Shown: positions 1 through 9,084 of the stretch, piece by piece
Numbering within the stretch: position 1 is the first letter of the stretch
Layout of the letters: each line of letters begins with the position of its first letter
Source of the DNA: Aliiglaciecola sp. M165
GTDB lineage: Bacteria > Pseudomonadota > Gammaproteobacteria > Enterobacterales > Alteromonadaceae
DNA length: 64,000 nucleotides
Direction of reading: 5' to 3'
Assembly (NCBI RefSeq): GCF_007197995.1
Contig: NZ_VKKH01000009.1
Coordinates: 248,001 to 312,000, forward strand
Notes under the pieces: model-generated
What the model was told of the DNA's origin: nothing
Seen by the model: only the letters and a program-made list of their open reading frames with translations
Databases searched by the model: none
Position numbers and translations under genes: made by a program

Positions 1-68
1 GCCAGTGCTTATTTTGCTATGCTTGGCGGCGAATTTCTTGACTGTTTGTTTATAAACCATAACAAAAT

Positions 69-659
69 ATGAAAAAACCACTGAATCTGGCTAACGAAAA
101 AGGCAACGACACATCTGTTGATGATGAGTTTACAATGTTTCGCGACACTTTCAGTGATGTCAAACCGATCAAGCAGGACAAAATAACGCCTCCGCAGCGA
201 TCCAGCAAGAAAAAATCTCGTTATTCTGAGAAAAATCTATCGCAAGGAAAACATCTTAAACAAGCCCTAGCCTCCTTTCATTTTTCGGACGGCTTTGAAG
301 CACATTTTGCTGAACAAGGACCTTTGAAATACACGAAGGAAGGCTGTCCCGCATACGAAGTGAAACGACTGCGTAGAGGAGACTACCCCCCAGATCTGAT
401 ATTAGACCTGCATGGTCTCAACAAAGAGCAAGCTAAACTAGAAATTGCAGCATTAATCCATGCTGCACAGAAACAACATGCACACTGCGTTTGTATTGTC
501 CACGGCGTGGGATCATATGTGTTGAAAAAGGCTGTACCAAATTGGCTGGTCCAGCACCCTGCGATATTAGGTTTTCACCAGGCACCACTGGAATGGGGTG
601 GAAAAGGAGCATTGCTAGCGTTAATTGAAATCCCAGATATACACGAAGGAATTCGTTGA
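69..659 (+). CDS. smrB: Smr-domain endonuclease/ribosome rescue factor SmrB
   Basis: The 196-residue protein has a poorly conserved charged N-terminal region (about 1-105) followed by a C-terminal Smr domain. The hallmark motifs are visible: DLHG at residues 113-116, HGVG at 145-148 and GGKGALL at 177-183. Length and architecture match SmrB (YfcN), which in Escherichia coli cleaves mRNA at collided ribosomes. The gene stands alone at the left edge. In related genomes prmB is usually divergent from it, but only 60 bases are visible upstream, so this cannot be checked. The family assignment is firm; the ribosome-collision role is by homology. Confidence 0.93.
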   Translation: MKKPLNLANEKGNDTSVDDEFTMFRDTFSDVKPIKQDKITPPQRSSKKKSRYSEKNLSQGKHLKQALASFHFSDGFEAHFAEQGPLKYTKEGCPAYEVKRLRRGDYPPDLILDLHGLNKEQAKLEIAALIHAAQKQHAHCVCIVHGVGSYVLKKAVPNWLVQHPAILGFHQAPLEWGGKGALLALIEIPDIHEGIR

Positions 660-730
660 CTGGTCTCTATTCCAGATATTTATGAATCTGCGCACTTGAC
701 GGACAGGACAGCCGCCAAGTGCAAAAAAAC

Positions 731-853
731 CTATAAATCGTGATTGGTGTTGTACACAAACAAATATAAGTAGTACGCACAAAGGCCGATCACAACCGCC
801 AACCCGAAAAGTGAACCCCAAACTACAGGATCTTTGAATAGTATCTCTAACAT
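731..853 (-). CDS. Small single-pass membrane protein, DUF3149-like
   Basis: This is a 40-residue peptide starting MLEILFKDPVVWGSLFG and continuing as one hydrophobic membrane segment ending near LYLFVY, with a short polar tail. The start at 853 is chosen because GAGGATAAG lies just upstream; a longer frame reaching 916 would run into a mobile element. The 'FKDPVVW' start followed by one transmembrane helix resembles the DUF3149 family of tiny proteobacterial membrane proteins. Function unknown. A MITE is inserted about 30 bp upstream of this start, so its original promoter or leader may be displaced. Confidence 0.6.
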   Translation of the reverse strand: MLEILFKDPVVWGSLFGLAVVIGLCAYYLYLFVYNTNHDL

Positions 854-881
854 GATCTTATCCTCGCTATGACTTATTAAC

Positions 882-1087
882 TGATTAACCTGAACTCGGG
901 ATAAGAGAATCTGCAACTTATTGATTTTAATGAAAAGACTAAAACATATGACCCGGTAGTGGTCTAAAGTTCGAGTTCAAGGCACACAAGTGAAGGAATA
1001 ACGGGTTATTTCGAGCTTGTGTAACGCAGAAATCGTACTTTAGAACGCTGCTGGGTGGATTCGCTTATCCCGAATTCAGGTTGATTA
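882..1087. mobile_element. 194-bp MITE with 6-bp target duplication
   Basis: The element spans 888-1081. Its ends are inverted: ACCTGAACTCGGGATAAG on the left and CTTATCCCGAATTCAGGT on the right. TGATTA flanks it directly at 882-887 and 1082-1087, a perfect 6-bp target-site duplication. A second inverted pair lies inside (TCTAAAGT near 962 and ACTTTAGA near 1037; ACACAAG and CTTGTGT around a short loop), so the middle can also fold. No transposase is encoded. The terminal repeats resemble those of the elements at 37801 and 44631 (ACC..AA..C.GGATAAG), suggesting mobilisation by one transposase family. Confidence 0.85.
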
Positions 1088-1188
1088 CCATTGTAGTGAT
1101 TGTCATCGAATTCTTGACTGATCCAGATCAAACAATTGAGTCGAAACATCGTGTTTTGCATTTTTTGACTGTCTGTAGATTGCGCCAT
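1006..1188 (-). pseudogene. Small ORF whose 3' end is encoded by the MITE
   Basis: A 60-codon frame starts MAQSTDSQKMQNTMFRLN and its last ~25 codons (from about ISESTQQ onward) are read inside the MITE. If the MITE and one TGATTA copy are removed, this frame joins without a stop to the frame of the small membrane protein at 731-853 (giving ..NGNQLISHSEDKIM..). So this may be the amputated 5' part of a longer ancestral ORF, or simply a short upstream ORF. No family was recognised and the ribosome binding site is weak. Confidence 0.3.
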
Positions 1189-1361
1189 AACAGCCTAAAC
1201 AAGCGTCCAAGAAATCACTTATCCCTTTGATTTTATTACTTTTAAATTTTTGGAACAGAAGATGCAATTCAGTTCATTGCCGTCGCATTTTACGCGCCAT
1301 GACATAATGTGGAAGGTTGATTTATTCACCCTCCAAAATAACAAATAAAGGGGATAGGCTG

Positions 1362-2072
1362 ATGAACCCGCTTCAACAAAATCAATCGTACTCGAAAACC
1401 AAAATGACAAGGGCAAGCAATAATGTGCAAGGTGCCAGGCAATATCAATACGAAAAAATTACTGTAGTTGGCCTAGGCTTAATGGGGACGCTACTAAGTG
1501 TCTCTTTTGCCAACAACGGGCACCAGGTCATTGCCGTAGATATGGACGGCAGAAAGGTTAATTGTGTCAATCAAAATCAATCGCCCATTCAGGATAAAGA
1601 GTTGCAAATAGCAATCCGAAACGCCCGATTCAAACGCAATCTGATTGCAACAGGCGATATGCATCATGCTGTGTTAAAAACGGATGTCAGTTTGGTATGT
1701 ATTGGGCAATCTCAAACTTCCGAGACGGTGAAAAGCAATAAGCAGTTAGAAGCGGTCTGCCAACAAATTGGCGCAAGTCTAGCAAGTAAGGGTAAATACC
1801 ATTTGGTTGTCGTGCATTCTCATTTAGCGCCTACAACCTGTGAATCGCTAGTTTTACCGATCCTTGAAAATTGGTCGAATAAACGTTGCGGAAGTGACTT
1901 TGGTTTATGCTACTTACCCTTGCATGTTGCCCACAAGAGTCAGCACTCTCCGGCAAAATTACATGACAGCATCTTACATGGCGCGTACGACAATAAGAGT
2001 GCCAAGTTAGCCACTCGGTTGTTTGCAACGCTCGATATTGGATTGAAAACAGTGGGCGTCCGAACAAGCTAA
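1362..2072 (+). pseudogene. Truncated UDP-glucose/GDP-mannose dehydrogenase-like Rossmann protein
   Basis: The 236-residue product carries an N-terminal NAD-binding fold (ITVVGLGLMGTLL, residues about 32-44) and the following segment typical of AlgD/Ugd N-terminal domains (VVVHSHLAPTTCE). Where the family has NPEFLREG there is LPLHVAHKS. The central dimerisation domain and the C-terminal domain, with the catalytic cysteine, are absent. The reading frame ends inside a 101-bp tandem repeat (2031-2222), so the last ~14 codons come from repeat sequence. The start at 1362 follows AAAGGGGATAGG. The protein cannot be a normal dehydrogenase; it is most likely a decayed fragment, though expression is possible given the good ribosome binding site. 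Confidence 0.6.
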
Positions 2073-2255
2073 AAGACTAACTAGCTTCAGTATAGCCACC
2101 ACTTTTATGTGGGTGTCCATTTTTAAAGATTCTCGATATTGGTCAAAAACAGTGGGCGTCTATACTGGCTGAGAGATCAACTAGCTAAGCTATAGCCTCC
2201 ACTTTTACGTAAATGTCCAACTCTATAGGTCACCCCTTTAAGTGGGTGTCCAACT
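2031..2255. repeat. 101-bp imperfect tandem repeat with GTGGGTGTCC motifs
   Basis: CTCGATATTGG at 2031 recurs at 2132, and the ~90 bases after each copy align throughout (AACAGTGGGCGTC, ACTAGCT, TATAGCC.CCACTTTTA.GT). GTGGGCGTC(C/T) occurs at 2052-2061 and 2152-2161, GTGGGTGTCC at 2109-2118 and 2242-2251, and a decayed GTAAATGTCC at 2209-2218. This is the complement of the GGACACCCAC motif seen at 9.7, 31.3 and 61.6 kb. The first copy overlaps the 3' end of the truncated dehydrogenase. No gene is seen between 2073 and 2262. Confidence 0.8.
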
Positions 2256-2262
2256 ATATTGG

Positions 2263-2904
2263 TCAGCTAAACAACTTCCAAAACCAACTTTTACTCAGCT
2301 CGTCCTCGCAGGTTTTTAACTGTTTGGCATAACGTAATGAGCGACTATTCACCTTTTTAGCAACCGCAATCAGCCATTTCTTTTTGTTGTAGGTTTTGCG
2401 TTGGAATCCACCCCAACCTTCATGATAATTCAGGTACTGGGCGTAGGCATCCCACTTTGAAATACCATTAATCTTGTAGGTCTTGCTGATAAACCAGCCC
2501 ATAAAATCTATCGCATCATCAAAATCGTCGCGGTCGGCACCACTATTTTTGGTTTCTCTGATGTAATCGGTCCATGTGGGGGTCTTAGCCTGCGAATAAC
2601 CATAGGCACTGCTGACGCGCCCCCAAGGTATCAAACCAAAAAACACATAATCTCTAGGTGGCAGTGCATCTGAACGAAATGAACTCTCCTGATACATCAT
2701 CGCCATAGGGACATGAATCGGAACTCCCCATTTGTCTCTCGCATCTGCAGCAGCGTCATACCAATCGGATTTCTCTTCAAAAATCTTACAAATATTGCTG
2801 ATATTTTTGGGAGGTGTCGAGCTGCACCCCACTAAAAACAAGGGGACAAAAACAATTGTTAAAAAAGTTTTAAAAAAAACACATTTTTTACTGAACTTTC
2901 TCAT
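2263..2904 (-). CDS. Lipoprotein with lysozyme-like/SLT transglycosylase fold
   Basis: The start MRKFSKKC begins a basic n-region and hydrophobic stretch ending in the lipobox LVGC, so the mature protein is probably an outer- or inner-membrane lipoprotein of about 190 residues. The middle (MAMMYQESSFRSDALPP... AYGYSQAKTPTWTDY) has the E-S-S-F and GYSQ pattern of lytic transglycosylase SLT domains, with the glutamate of QESSF as probable catalytic acid. Later YLNYHEGWGGF is also typical. An alternative start 18 bases upstream exists, but it would put extra residues before the signal peptide. Likely role: peptidoglycan cleavage; substrate unproven. Confidence 0.7.
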   Translation of the reverse strand: MRKFSKKCVFFKTFLTIVFVPLFLVGCSSTPPKNISNICKIFEEKSDWYDAAADARDKWGVPIHVPMAMMYQESSFRSDALPPRDYVFFGLIPWGRVSSAYGYSQAKTPTWTDYIRETKNSGADRDDFDDAIDFMGWFISKTYKINGISKWDAYAQYLNYHEGWGGFQRKTYNKKKWLIAVAKKVNSRSLRYAKQLKTCEDELSKSWFWKLFS

Positions 2905-2964
2905 ACATCCATACTCATACATAGTGTGTTCTAGTTATTGTGTGTTTTCCCTGGTAGTAGTTTG

Positions 2965-2993
2965 ATGCCTGACCATGTGTCAGGCATTTTTTT
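2965..2993 (+). terminator. Intrinsic terminator hairpin
   Basis: A perfect 9-bp stem, ATGCCTGAC/GTCAGGCAT (2965-2973 and 2979-2987), with a 5-base loop is followed by seven T on the + strand. It lies between the lipoprotein start and the gshA stop. The U-tract faces right, so it would best block rightward transcription into gshA; it may still help end gshA transcripts. Confidence 0.6.
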
Positions 2994-3017
2994 GTCTGCC
3001 GTTTAGGTCACTGGCAG

Positions 3018-4616
3018 TTAAACCGCTCTCTTTTCATAAGAGGCAAAATAATCTGTTATAAATTGGTCAAAGGATTCGACGCCTTCCAGTTCTTTTTGTT
3101 GCTGCAGTGCCAGCGATGATTTGGCTTGCTCTTCAAATACCTCTTGGCTGAACATGGCGTAATCGTTTTCCATCAATTGCACCCGATACATTTCTGCCAA
3201 CTCAACTCCAAATGCACCATTGTCTTTGCCCTGCTCTAATAACGTCTTCAGAACTAGTGCAGAAGGCGTTTTTGTTGGATCGACAACTTTGTCCCATTGG
3301 CGTTCTAAGGCGGCCGAGTAACTCTTGTTATCATTGGCAGAATCAAGCACCTGGGCAACCTCTCGCATTTCATCGAACAACACTTTCGACCACTGAGGAA
3401 TACTCAGTTGTTGATCTCCATTGTCTAACTTCAATTCTGGATCTCGCCCATTAACTACTACTGCATTCAGGTTTTTTTCGGTTTGCGCGAACTGTTCTGC
3501 ATTCATAAAATCGCTTGGTTTAACCAGACAATAGGTCAAGAATACGTCTAGAAAATAAAACTGATCTTCGCTGATCCCTATTGGACTGAAAGGGTTTACG
3601 TCTAGGGCGCGCACCTCTATGTAATTCACGCCGCGCTGTGCCAAAGCATCCGTAGGTTTCTCAAGAGAACGCGTAGGTTGCTTGGGCCGTATAGGCGAAT
3701 AGAGCTCGTTTTCAATTTGCAACACGTTGGCATTAAGTTGCTGATACTGACCGTCTTTCTTACCAGAGAATTTTTGATATTTTTCAGACGGTGTATTGAT
3801 GGCATTGCGCAATGAAGCGATATAGGTATCTAACTGGTTGTAGCATATCTTCAGCCCTGATTGCTCAGAGTTGGTGTAACCCAAATCACTCATACGCAAA
3901 GACGTTGCATAGGGAAGATAATGGGTTCCTTTGCCAAGCGTCTGGAACGGAAGCGTTGTCTTTTTGCCTTTAATAAACGATCCGCAAATTGCCGGTGATG
4001 CGCCAAATAAAAACGGAATTAGCCAGCAAAAGCGGCGATAATTTCGGATCATGGCGAAATATGCGGCTGATATATTTTCTTTGTTTGGTGCCTTTTGCTC
4101 AGCACTTTCCAACCAATGTTGCCAAAATGATTCAGACAACGAGAAATTGAAATGTACACCGGCAATCGCTTGCATCATGCTTCCATAGCGATTTTTTAAC
4201 CCAACACGATACAGCGTCTTCATTTTTCCAATGTTAGAGCTGCCATATTGTGCGATTGGAATGTTGTCATCTCCATCGATAAAACACGGCATACTCATTG
4301 GCCAGAGTCTTTCATCGCCAATGTTTTCCATCACGTATTTGTGTACGTCGGCAAGCTGCGCCATTGTTACCTTAGGATCTGACTCTGGAGGCGTTATAAA
4401 TTCTAGTAACGATTCGGAGAAGTCTGTCGTAATGTATTCATGGGTCAACGCAGCACCAAGGACTTCACTGTGCGGTGTTTGTGCCAGCGTGCCGTTGGCA
4501 TTGATTCTTAATGTCTCGCGCTCAACACCATGTTTAATTTGCACAAGGGTTTTAGCCACCTGAGGACGTTTTAAGACCGTTAGTCGGTCACCAAAAGACG
4601 GGGAAATAGACGTCAA
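3018..4616 (-). CDS. gshA: Glutamate-cysteine ligase
   Basis: A protein of 532 residues, the usual length for the proteobacterial GshA family, catalysing ATP-dependent gamma-glutamylcysteine formation, the first step of glutathione synthesis. Recognisable segments are GVERETLRIN near residue 30, HEYITTDFSESLLEFITPP near 60-78, GVHFNFSLS and NYIEVRALDVNPFSPIGI. It is a single cytosolic domain. It is monocistronic, with 170 bp before the next gene on the same strand. The gene looks intact. Confidence 0.97.
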   Translation of the reverse strand: MTSISPSFGDRLTVLKRPQVAKTLVQIKHGVERETLRINANGTLAQTPHSEVLGAALTHEYITTDFSESLLEFITPPESDPKVTMAQLADVHKYVMENIGDERLWPMSMPCFIDGDDNIPIAQYGSSNIGKMKTLYRVGLKNRYGSMMQAIAGVHFNFSLSESFWQHWLESAEQKAPNKENISAAYFAMIRNYRRFCWLIPFLFGASPAICGSFIKGKKTTLPFQTLGKGTHYLPYATSLRMSDLGYTNSEQSGLKICYNQLDTYIASLRNAINTPSEKYQKFSGKKDGQYQQLNANVLQIENELYSPIRPKQPTRSLEKPTDALAQRGVNYIEVRALDVNPFSPIGISEDQFYFLDVFLTYCLVKPSDFMNAEQFAQTEKNLNAVVVNGRDPELKLDNGDQQLSIPQWSKVLFDEMREVAQVLDSANDNKSYSAALERQWDKVVDPTKTPSALVLKTLLEQGKDNGAFGVELAEMYRVQLMENDYAMFSQEVFEEQAKSSLALQQQKELEGVESFDQFITDYFASYEKRAV

Positions 4617-4720
4617 AATTCAATCCTAATAAAAGGCCAAAAGTGTAAAGTGGGGAGAAAATCTGGCTTTTCAAGCATTTCCAAAAACCCAAATTCCTCT
4701 GCTCACTTTGTGTAAACTTG

Positions 4721-4769
4721 CAGTTTGAATGAATTCATCTTGCGAGAAAACGCCCCGCAATTCAAACTG
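4721..4769. other. Nested inverted repeat between the M16 peptidase gene and gshA
   Basis: CAGTTTGAA at 4721-4729 pairs with TTCAAACTG at 4761-4769, and inside it TTGCG at 4740-4744 pairs with CGCAA at 4756-4760. This would form one long interrupted hairpin just downstream of the M16 peptidase stop codon. There is no T-run on either side, so a terminator is uncertain; it could instead be an RNA-stability structure. Confidence 0.4.
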
Positions 4770-4786
4770 AAATAGATCAAATCGAA

Positions 4787-7648
4787 TTATTCTGGCGTTG
4801 GCAATACCACTATCTCTTTACCCAACGATTCCAGCTGTTGACGAATTTTACTCTCTTCGCCAACTACAACAATTTGCATATTTTCCGTGCGCAATAACTG
4901 TTTTGCGAGCGCATTTAATTCTGTCTTTTTAATGTTCTTAATAATATCGTTTTGTTGTTCTTTGTATTTCGTTTTTAGCTCATAAGTTAGCAAATGATTA
5001 AAAAATGTCGCTTTATTAAATGGCGTTTCGTAATTTAACGCTTCAGATTGAGTATAAGCACTTCGCATCATCGCCAGCTCTTCATCAGTCATACCATTTT
5101 TGCTAAACATATTAATTTCATTCAATATTTCGGAAATACTGTCTGCTGTATTTTCTTGTTTAACATCGGCCCCCGCTTGAAAACGGCCCAAGGTTTTACC
5201 GCCAATAAATCGGCTAGTAGCACCATAGGTGTATCCTTTATCCTCTCGAAGATTTAAGTTTATACGGCTATTAAACATGCCGCCTAAAGGGTAGTTCATT
5301 AACTTGCTTTTAAAATGCGTACCTGTCGCATCGTAAGGCAACCCTTGTTCAACAATGCGCACAACAGACTGCGCTGCGTCGGGTTTGTTGATCAAGTATA
5401 TTTTACTTTGTTGATAGGATGGAAACTCTTGATAGGGTGGAATTTCATAGTCTTCACCTTGCCAATTGGTTAAAAACGTCAAGCGGTCGGCAATACGTTT
5501 TTCGTTGATGTCGCCGACAACGACTAAATTGGCCTGTGCCGGAGAATAATAGCTTTGATAAAACGCTTTAACATCATTCAGGGTAATATTTTGCAAGGTT
5601 GTCAATGTTCCGGAATCTGGCAAGCTAATGCGATTGTTTTCCCCGTACATCAACAGATCAACAGCTCGGCTAGCAAGCACTGAGGGATTTTTTATTTGCT
5701 GCTGCATTTGTTGTGCAAGACTTTGCTGAATTCGAACAAAGTCTTCCTCCAGGAACGCAGGCTTAAACAATTTAGTTTCTAACAATTGCAGGGTTTTGTC
5801 CAAGTTAGACAGCAAACTACTGACCCGAATTTGCGTAAACCTGCCGGCGGCACTAAAACTGATTTGGCTCCCTAACAAGGCTAATTGATTGGCCATTTCC
5901 TCGTTGGACATAACGGTAGTGGATTCATTCATCATTGTCGCAGTAAAAGAAGCCAAGCCAGCCTTATCGATGGGGTCAAGCAAAGGGCCTCCTTCAAGAC
6001 TTAGTAGTAGAGTGACTGTCGGCGTTTCGCTGCTGTTATGCGCTAGCATCTCCAAACCATTTTCGAAGTTCACACGATAATACTGAGGAACTTTAATTGA
6101 AGGATTTGGGCCCGCTACAGGGACTTGTGAGCGGTCGAAATTGTCGACAATTTGCGGCGCGGCTACGTTGTCGTTTTCACTAGATGGTGCTATTTCGCGT
6201 TCAGGCAGAGAGAAATTCTGAGGCTTTGCCGCCAGCTCTAGCTGACCTTTTGGCACAATGCTTAGTACAACTTTAGACTTGTTTTTAATATACTGTTGAT
6301 AAACCCGCATCACATCCTCAGCAGTGACACTGTTGTATCGATCCAAGTCATATTGGACCATATCTGGTTTATCATCAAACAACTGATTCATCGCCAACGT
6401 AGACACTTTACCGGCAACACTCTGCAATCCAAATACGGTCGACGATGTAATGCTTGCCTTGGTTCTGGCCAAATCATCTTGGTTGACGCCACGCTGTTCA
6501 AACTCGGCTAGGGTGTCTTCAATTCGCTTCTGAATATCGGCCAACTTGGTTGATTTTGCTGGGTTAGCTAAGGCAATTAACTGGAATTCGCAGGCCAACT
6601 CGCGACAAGGATGCGACACCACAGCTTGCACAGCGTGGTTGTCTTTGACCAGATTTTTATAAAACAGTGAGGTTTTTCCACCACCAAGAATATCAGACAG
6701 CACATCAAGGGGCGCTTCATCTGGATGTCTCAAATGTACAGTAGGAAAAGTCAATTGAAGTAATGGAAGATAAACTTGATCCTCTAACGTGACGTAACGG
6801 TCTTCATTGAGAAGAACTGGCGTTTTTTCAGCAGCAAGCACTTCAGGACCCGCTGGGATAGAACCAAAGTATTTATTTACCCAGGCGAGGGTTTGTGCAA
6901 CGTCAAGATCGCCACCAATGGTCAATACCGCATTGTTGGGGCCATACCAACGCAAGAAAAATGCTTTTAAATCATTTACCGTTACTCTATCGAGATCTTC
7001 AACATAACCGATTGTCGACCATGAGTATGGGTGTCCAACCGGATACAATGCCTCGCTATTTCGTTCGCTACGAAGACCATAAGGACGATTGTCATAATTT
7101 TGTCCGCGCTCATTTTTAACTGTTTCGCGCTGGACTTCGAATTTTTCTTGAGTCACCGCATCGAGTAAAAAGCCCATTCTGTCGGCTTCTAACCACAACA
7201 CCTTTTCTAGCTGATTAGCTGGCACTGTTTGATAATAATTGGTGCGATCAGAGTTTGTGGTTCCATTCATGTCACCACCCGCTTCAGTGATAATTCGAAA
7301 ATGCTCTTCGTCTGCAACGTTCTTTGACCCTTGAAACATCATATGTTCAAAAAAATGGGCAAATCCTGACTTGCCGACTTCTTCGCGGGCAGAGCCGACG
7401 TGATATGTCACATCAACATGCACTAGTGGGTCAGATTTATCCGAATGCAATACCAATGTGAGTCCGTTATCAAGACGGTATTTTTGATAGGCGATTGAGA
7501 CACCATTTGTTTGTTCAACGGTACTGTCTTCGACCAGTGAGACACCAACTGGCAGTTCAGCTTTCACTGAATTTTTAATCGTTTGTTGAGAAGTGCATCC
7601 GGCAAGAACTAATGAGAGGGCCCCAATAACAAATAGTATTTTTTTCAC
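4787..7648 (-). CDS. M16 family zinc metallopeptidase lipoprotein
   Basis: The 953-residue protein begins with a lipoprotein signal (lipobox LVLAGC, Cys about 18), so it is anchored in the envelope. The first M16 half contains the inverted zinc motif HFFEH at residues 98-102 and the downstream VKNERGQNYDNRPYG with the third-ligand glutamate. The second half (from about residue 510) has the M16 C-domain fold without the zinc motif, as in two-domain pitrilysin-like proteases. Likely degrades peptides in the periplasm. It is a single gene with its own promoter region shared divergently with the Hpt gene. Confidence 0.93.
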   Translation of the reverse strand: MKKILFVIGALSLVLAGCTSQQTIKNSVKAELPVGVSLVEDSTVEQTNGVSIAYQKYRLDNGLTLVLHSDKSDPLVHVDVTYHVGSAREEVGKSGFAHFFEHMMFQGSKNVADEEHFRIITEAGGDMNGTTNSDRTNYYQTVPANQLEKVLWLEADRMGFLLDAVTQEKFEVQRETVKNERGQNYDNRPYGLRSERNSEALYPVGHPYSWSTIGYVEDLDRVTVNDLKAFFLRWYGPNNAVLTIGGDLDVAQTLAWVNKYFGSIPAGPEVLAAEKTPVLLNEDRYVTLEDQVYLPLLQLTFPTVHLRHPDEAPLDVLSDILGGGKTSLFYKNLVKDNHAVQAVVSHPCRELACEFQLIALANPAKSTKLADIQKRIEDTLAEFEQRGVNQDDLARTKASITSSTVFGLQSVAGKVSTLAMNQLFDDKPDMVQYDLDRYNSVTAEDVMRVYQQYIKNKSKVVLSIVPKGQLELAAKPQNFSLPEREIAPSSENDNVAAPQIVDNFDRSQVPVAGPNPSIKVPQYYRVNFENGLEMLAHNSSETPTVTLLLSLEGGPLLDPIDKAGLASFTATMMNESTTVMSNEEMANQLALLGSQISFSAAGRFTQIRVSSLLSNLDKTLQLLETKLFKPAFLEEDFVRIQQSLAQQMQQQIKNPSVLASRAVDLLMYGENNRISLPDSGTLTTLQNITLNDVKAFYQSYYSPAQANLVVVGDINEKRIADRLTFLTNWQGEDYEIPPYQEFPSYQQSKIYLINKPDAAQSVVRIVEQGLPYDATGTHFKSKLMNYPLGGMFNSRINLNLREDKGYTYGATSRFIGGKTLGRFQAGADVKQENTADSISEILNEINMFSKNGMTDEELAMMRSAYTQSEALNYETPFNKATFFNHLLTYELKTKYKEQQNDIIKNIKKTELNALAKQLLRTENMQIVVVGEESKIRQQLESLGKEIVVLPTPE

Positions 7649-7791
7649 ACAACAACCTTTTAAAACGAAAATGTCGATGTGTACAAATCACCGAAAATTT
7701 TCTTTGTTTGATATCCTAATTGCTATTTAGTCTACCCTTTGACAAATAATAAAGTAATATGTTGTTAAAATTTGTGTGCAAAGAGATTTAA

Positions 7792-8352
7792 ATGTCGCAA
7801 AAGCAAGAATTCATCGACTTAACATTTGGCCTATCGCAACTTAGCGGAAATCACTCATTGCTCGTTAAGTTACTTGGCAAATTTAGTATGGAATATCAAG
7901 ACTTGCCCGAGAAGCTCATTGAGATGAATAGCCAAGAAAACATGGTCGCTTACAAGCAGGCAGTTCATACCATAAAAGGTGTATCAGGTAATTTAGGCTT
8001 AAACGCACTGCATCATGCCGCTAAGGCGCTGGAAGCAGATATAATTAGTGGTACAGATCATCACGCCAACTTTCTACAATTTAAGTCTGTCCTTATCGAA
8101 ACGCTGTCTCAAATTAAGGCGCTATCTGCTGAATCCGAAGGAACAAAAGAAGAAGACCAACCAAAAGACGTTGCCAATGATGGAATTGAAAAGCTCAGAG
8201 GAGCATTAGAGCGAAATCAGTTTATCCCTCCTGATGAATTGACTTCTATCCTGTCAGGTTGTCATTTTTCTGATCCCCTAAAAGAGGAGATTTCTTCTGC
8301 GATTTCAGACTTGGATTATCCGTTGGCGCTGCAATTAATAGAGAGCCATTAA
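7792..8352 (+). CDS. Histidine phosphotransfer (Hpt) domain protein
   Basis: The 186-residue protein has an N-terminal Hpt four-helix bundle with the phosphorylatable histidine in AVHTIKGVSGNLG (His59). Residues 110-186 are a polar, helical tail of unknown purpose. It would relay phosphate from a hybrid histidine kinase to a response regulator, but no kinase or receiver gene is adjacent, so its partners are not known. The pseudouridine synthase starts 24 bp downstream on the same strand, so the two may be cotranscribed. Confidence 0.85.
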   Translation: MSQKQEFIDLTFGLSQLSGNHSLLVKLLGKFSMEYQDLPEKLIEMNSQENMVAYKQAVHTIKGVSGNLGLNALHHAAKALEADIISGTDHHANFLQFKSVLIETLSQIKALSAESEGTKEEDQPKDVANDGIEKLRGALERNQFIPPDELTSILSGCHFSDPLKEEISSAISDLDYPLALQLIESH

Positions 8353-8376
8353 CCAGGCTCATTAGTTATCATTAAA

Positions 8377-9084
8377 ATGAATATTCCAATCGTCTACGAA
8401 AACGACCACTTTGTTGTTGTCAACAAACCTGTCAACATTGCTGTGCAAGACGAAGCAACTCAACCTGGTATTATTCCCGTATTAACCCAGCAACTCAATC
8501 TACCAAAGCTATGGCTCGTGCACCGATTGGACAAAGTCACATCTGGTCTTTTATTGCTTGCGAAAAATGCCGAAGCGGCATCTTTGCTAAGTCAATGTTT
8601 TGCGCAACGTAAAATGCAAAAATACTACTTAGCATTGAGCGATAAAAAGCCAAAGAAAAAACAAGGGACAGTGATAGGCGATATGCACAAGATCCGCGAC
8701 GGCAAGTGGGCATTGTCCCCATCCACTGTTCAACCGGCGATTAGCCAATTTTTTAGCAGTAGCGTAGCGCCAAAAAAACGATTATTTATCGTCAAACCTT
8801 ACACCGGTAAAACGCACCAAATCCGTGTGATGCTCAAGAGCCTTGGCAGCCCAATTATCGGGGATACCGCATATAAAGGAATTGAAGAAGACCGTACCTA
8901 CTTACATGCTTTCGGATTACAGTTTGAACTTGATGGGACTTCGCACAGCTTTAGCTGTCTTCCCGAACAAGGCAGACTGTTTAATTGTCAACAGTGGCAG
9001 CAAATTCGGGCGGATTTTTTTCAGCCTTGGACACTTCCCTGGCCAATATTGCCTAACGCGACAACCGCAATGGTAAGCGTATGA
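8377..9084 (+). CDS. RluA-family pseudouridine synthase (TIGR01621-like)
   Basis: The 235-residue protein has the RluA-family catalytic motif HRLDKVTSGLLLLAKN with catalytic Asp52, and the C-terminal RNA-binding motif TGKTHQIRVMLKSLGSPIIGD. It lacks an S4 domain and is shorter than RluA/RluC, fitting the short TIGR01621-type subfamily. It should isomerise uridine in rRNA or tRNA; the target base cannot be read from sequence. Its stop overlaps the start of the VanZ gene by 4 bp, so translation is probably coupled. Confidence 0.88.
   Translation: MNIPIVYENDHFVVVNKPVNIAVQDEATQPGIIPVLTQQLNLPKLWLVHRLDKVTSGLLLLAKNAEAASLLSQCFAQRKMQKYYLALSDKKPKKKQGTVIGDMHKIRDGKWALSPSTVQPAISQFFSSSVAPKKRLFIVKPYTGKTHQIRVMLKSLGSPIIGDTAYKGIEEDRTYLHAFGLQFELDGTSHSFSCLPEQGRLFNCQQWQQIRADFFQPWTLPWPILPNATTAMVSV

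Noticed and set aside
1-60. Open minus-strand frame at the left edge that could be the start of prmB
   Set aside because: Only twenty codons (MVYKQTVKKFAAKHSK...) are visible and they do not resemble PrmB; cannot be supported.
7026-7036. ATGGGTGTCCA inside the M16 peptidase gene, resembling the dispersed motif
   Set aside because: It encodes GHPYSW on the minus strand, which is a conserved M16 segment; a single copy explained by protein conservation.
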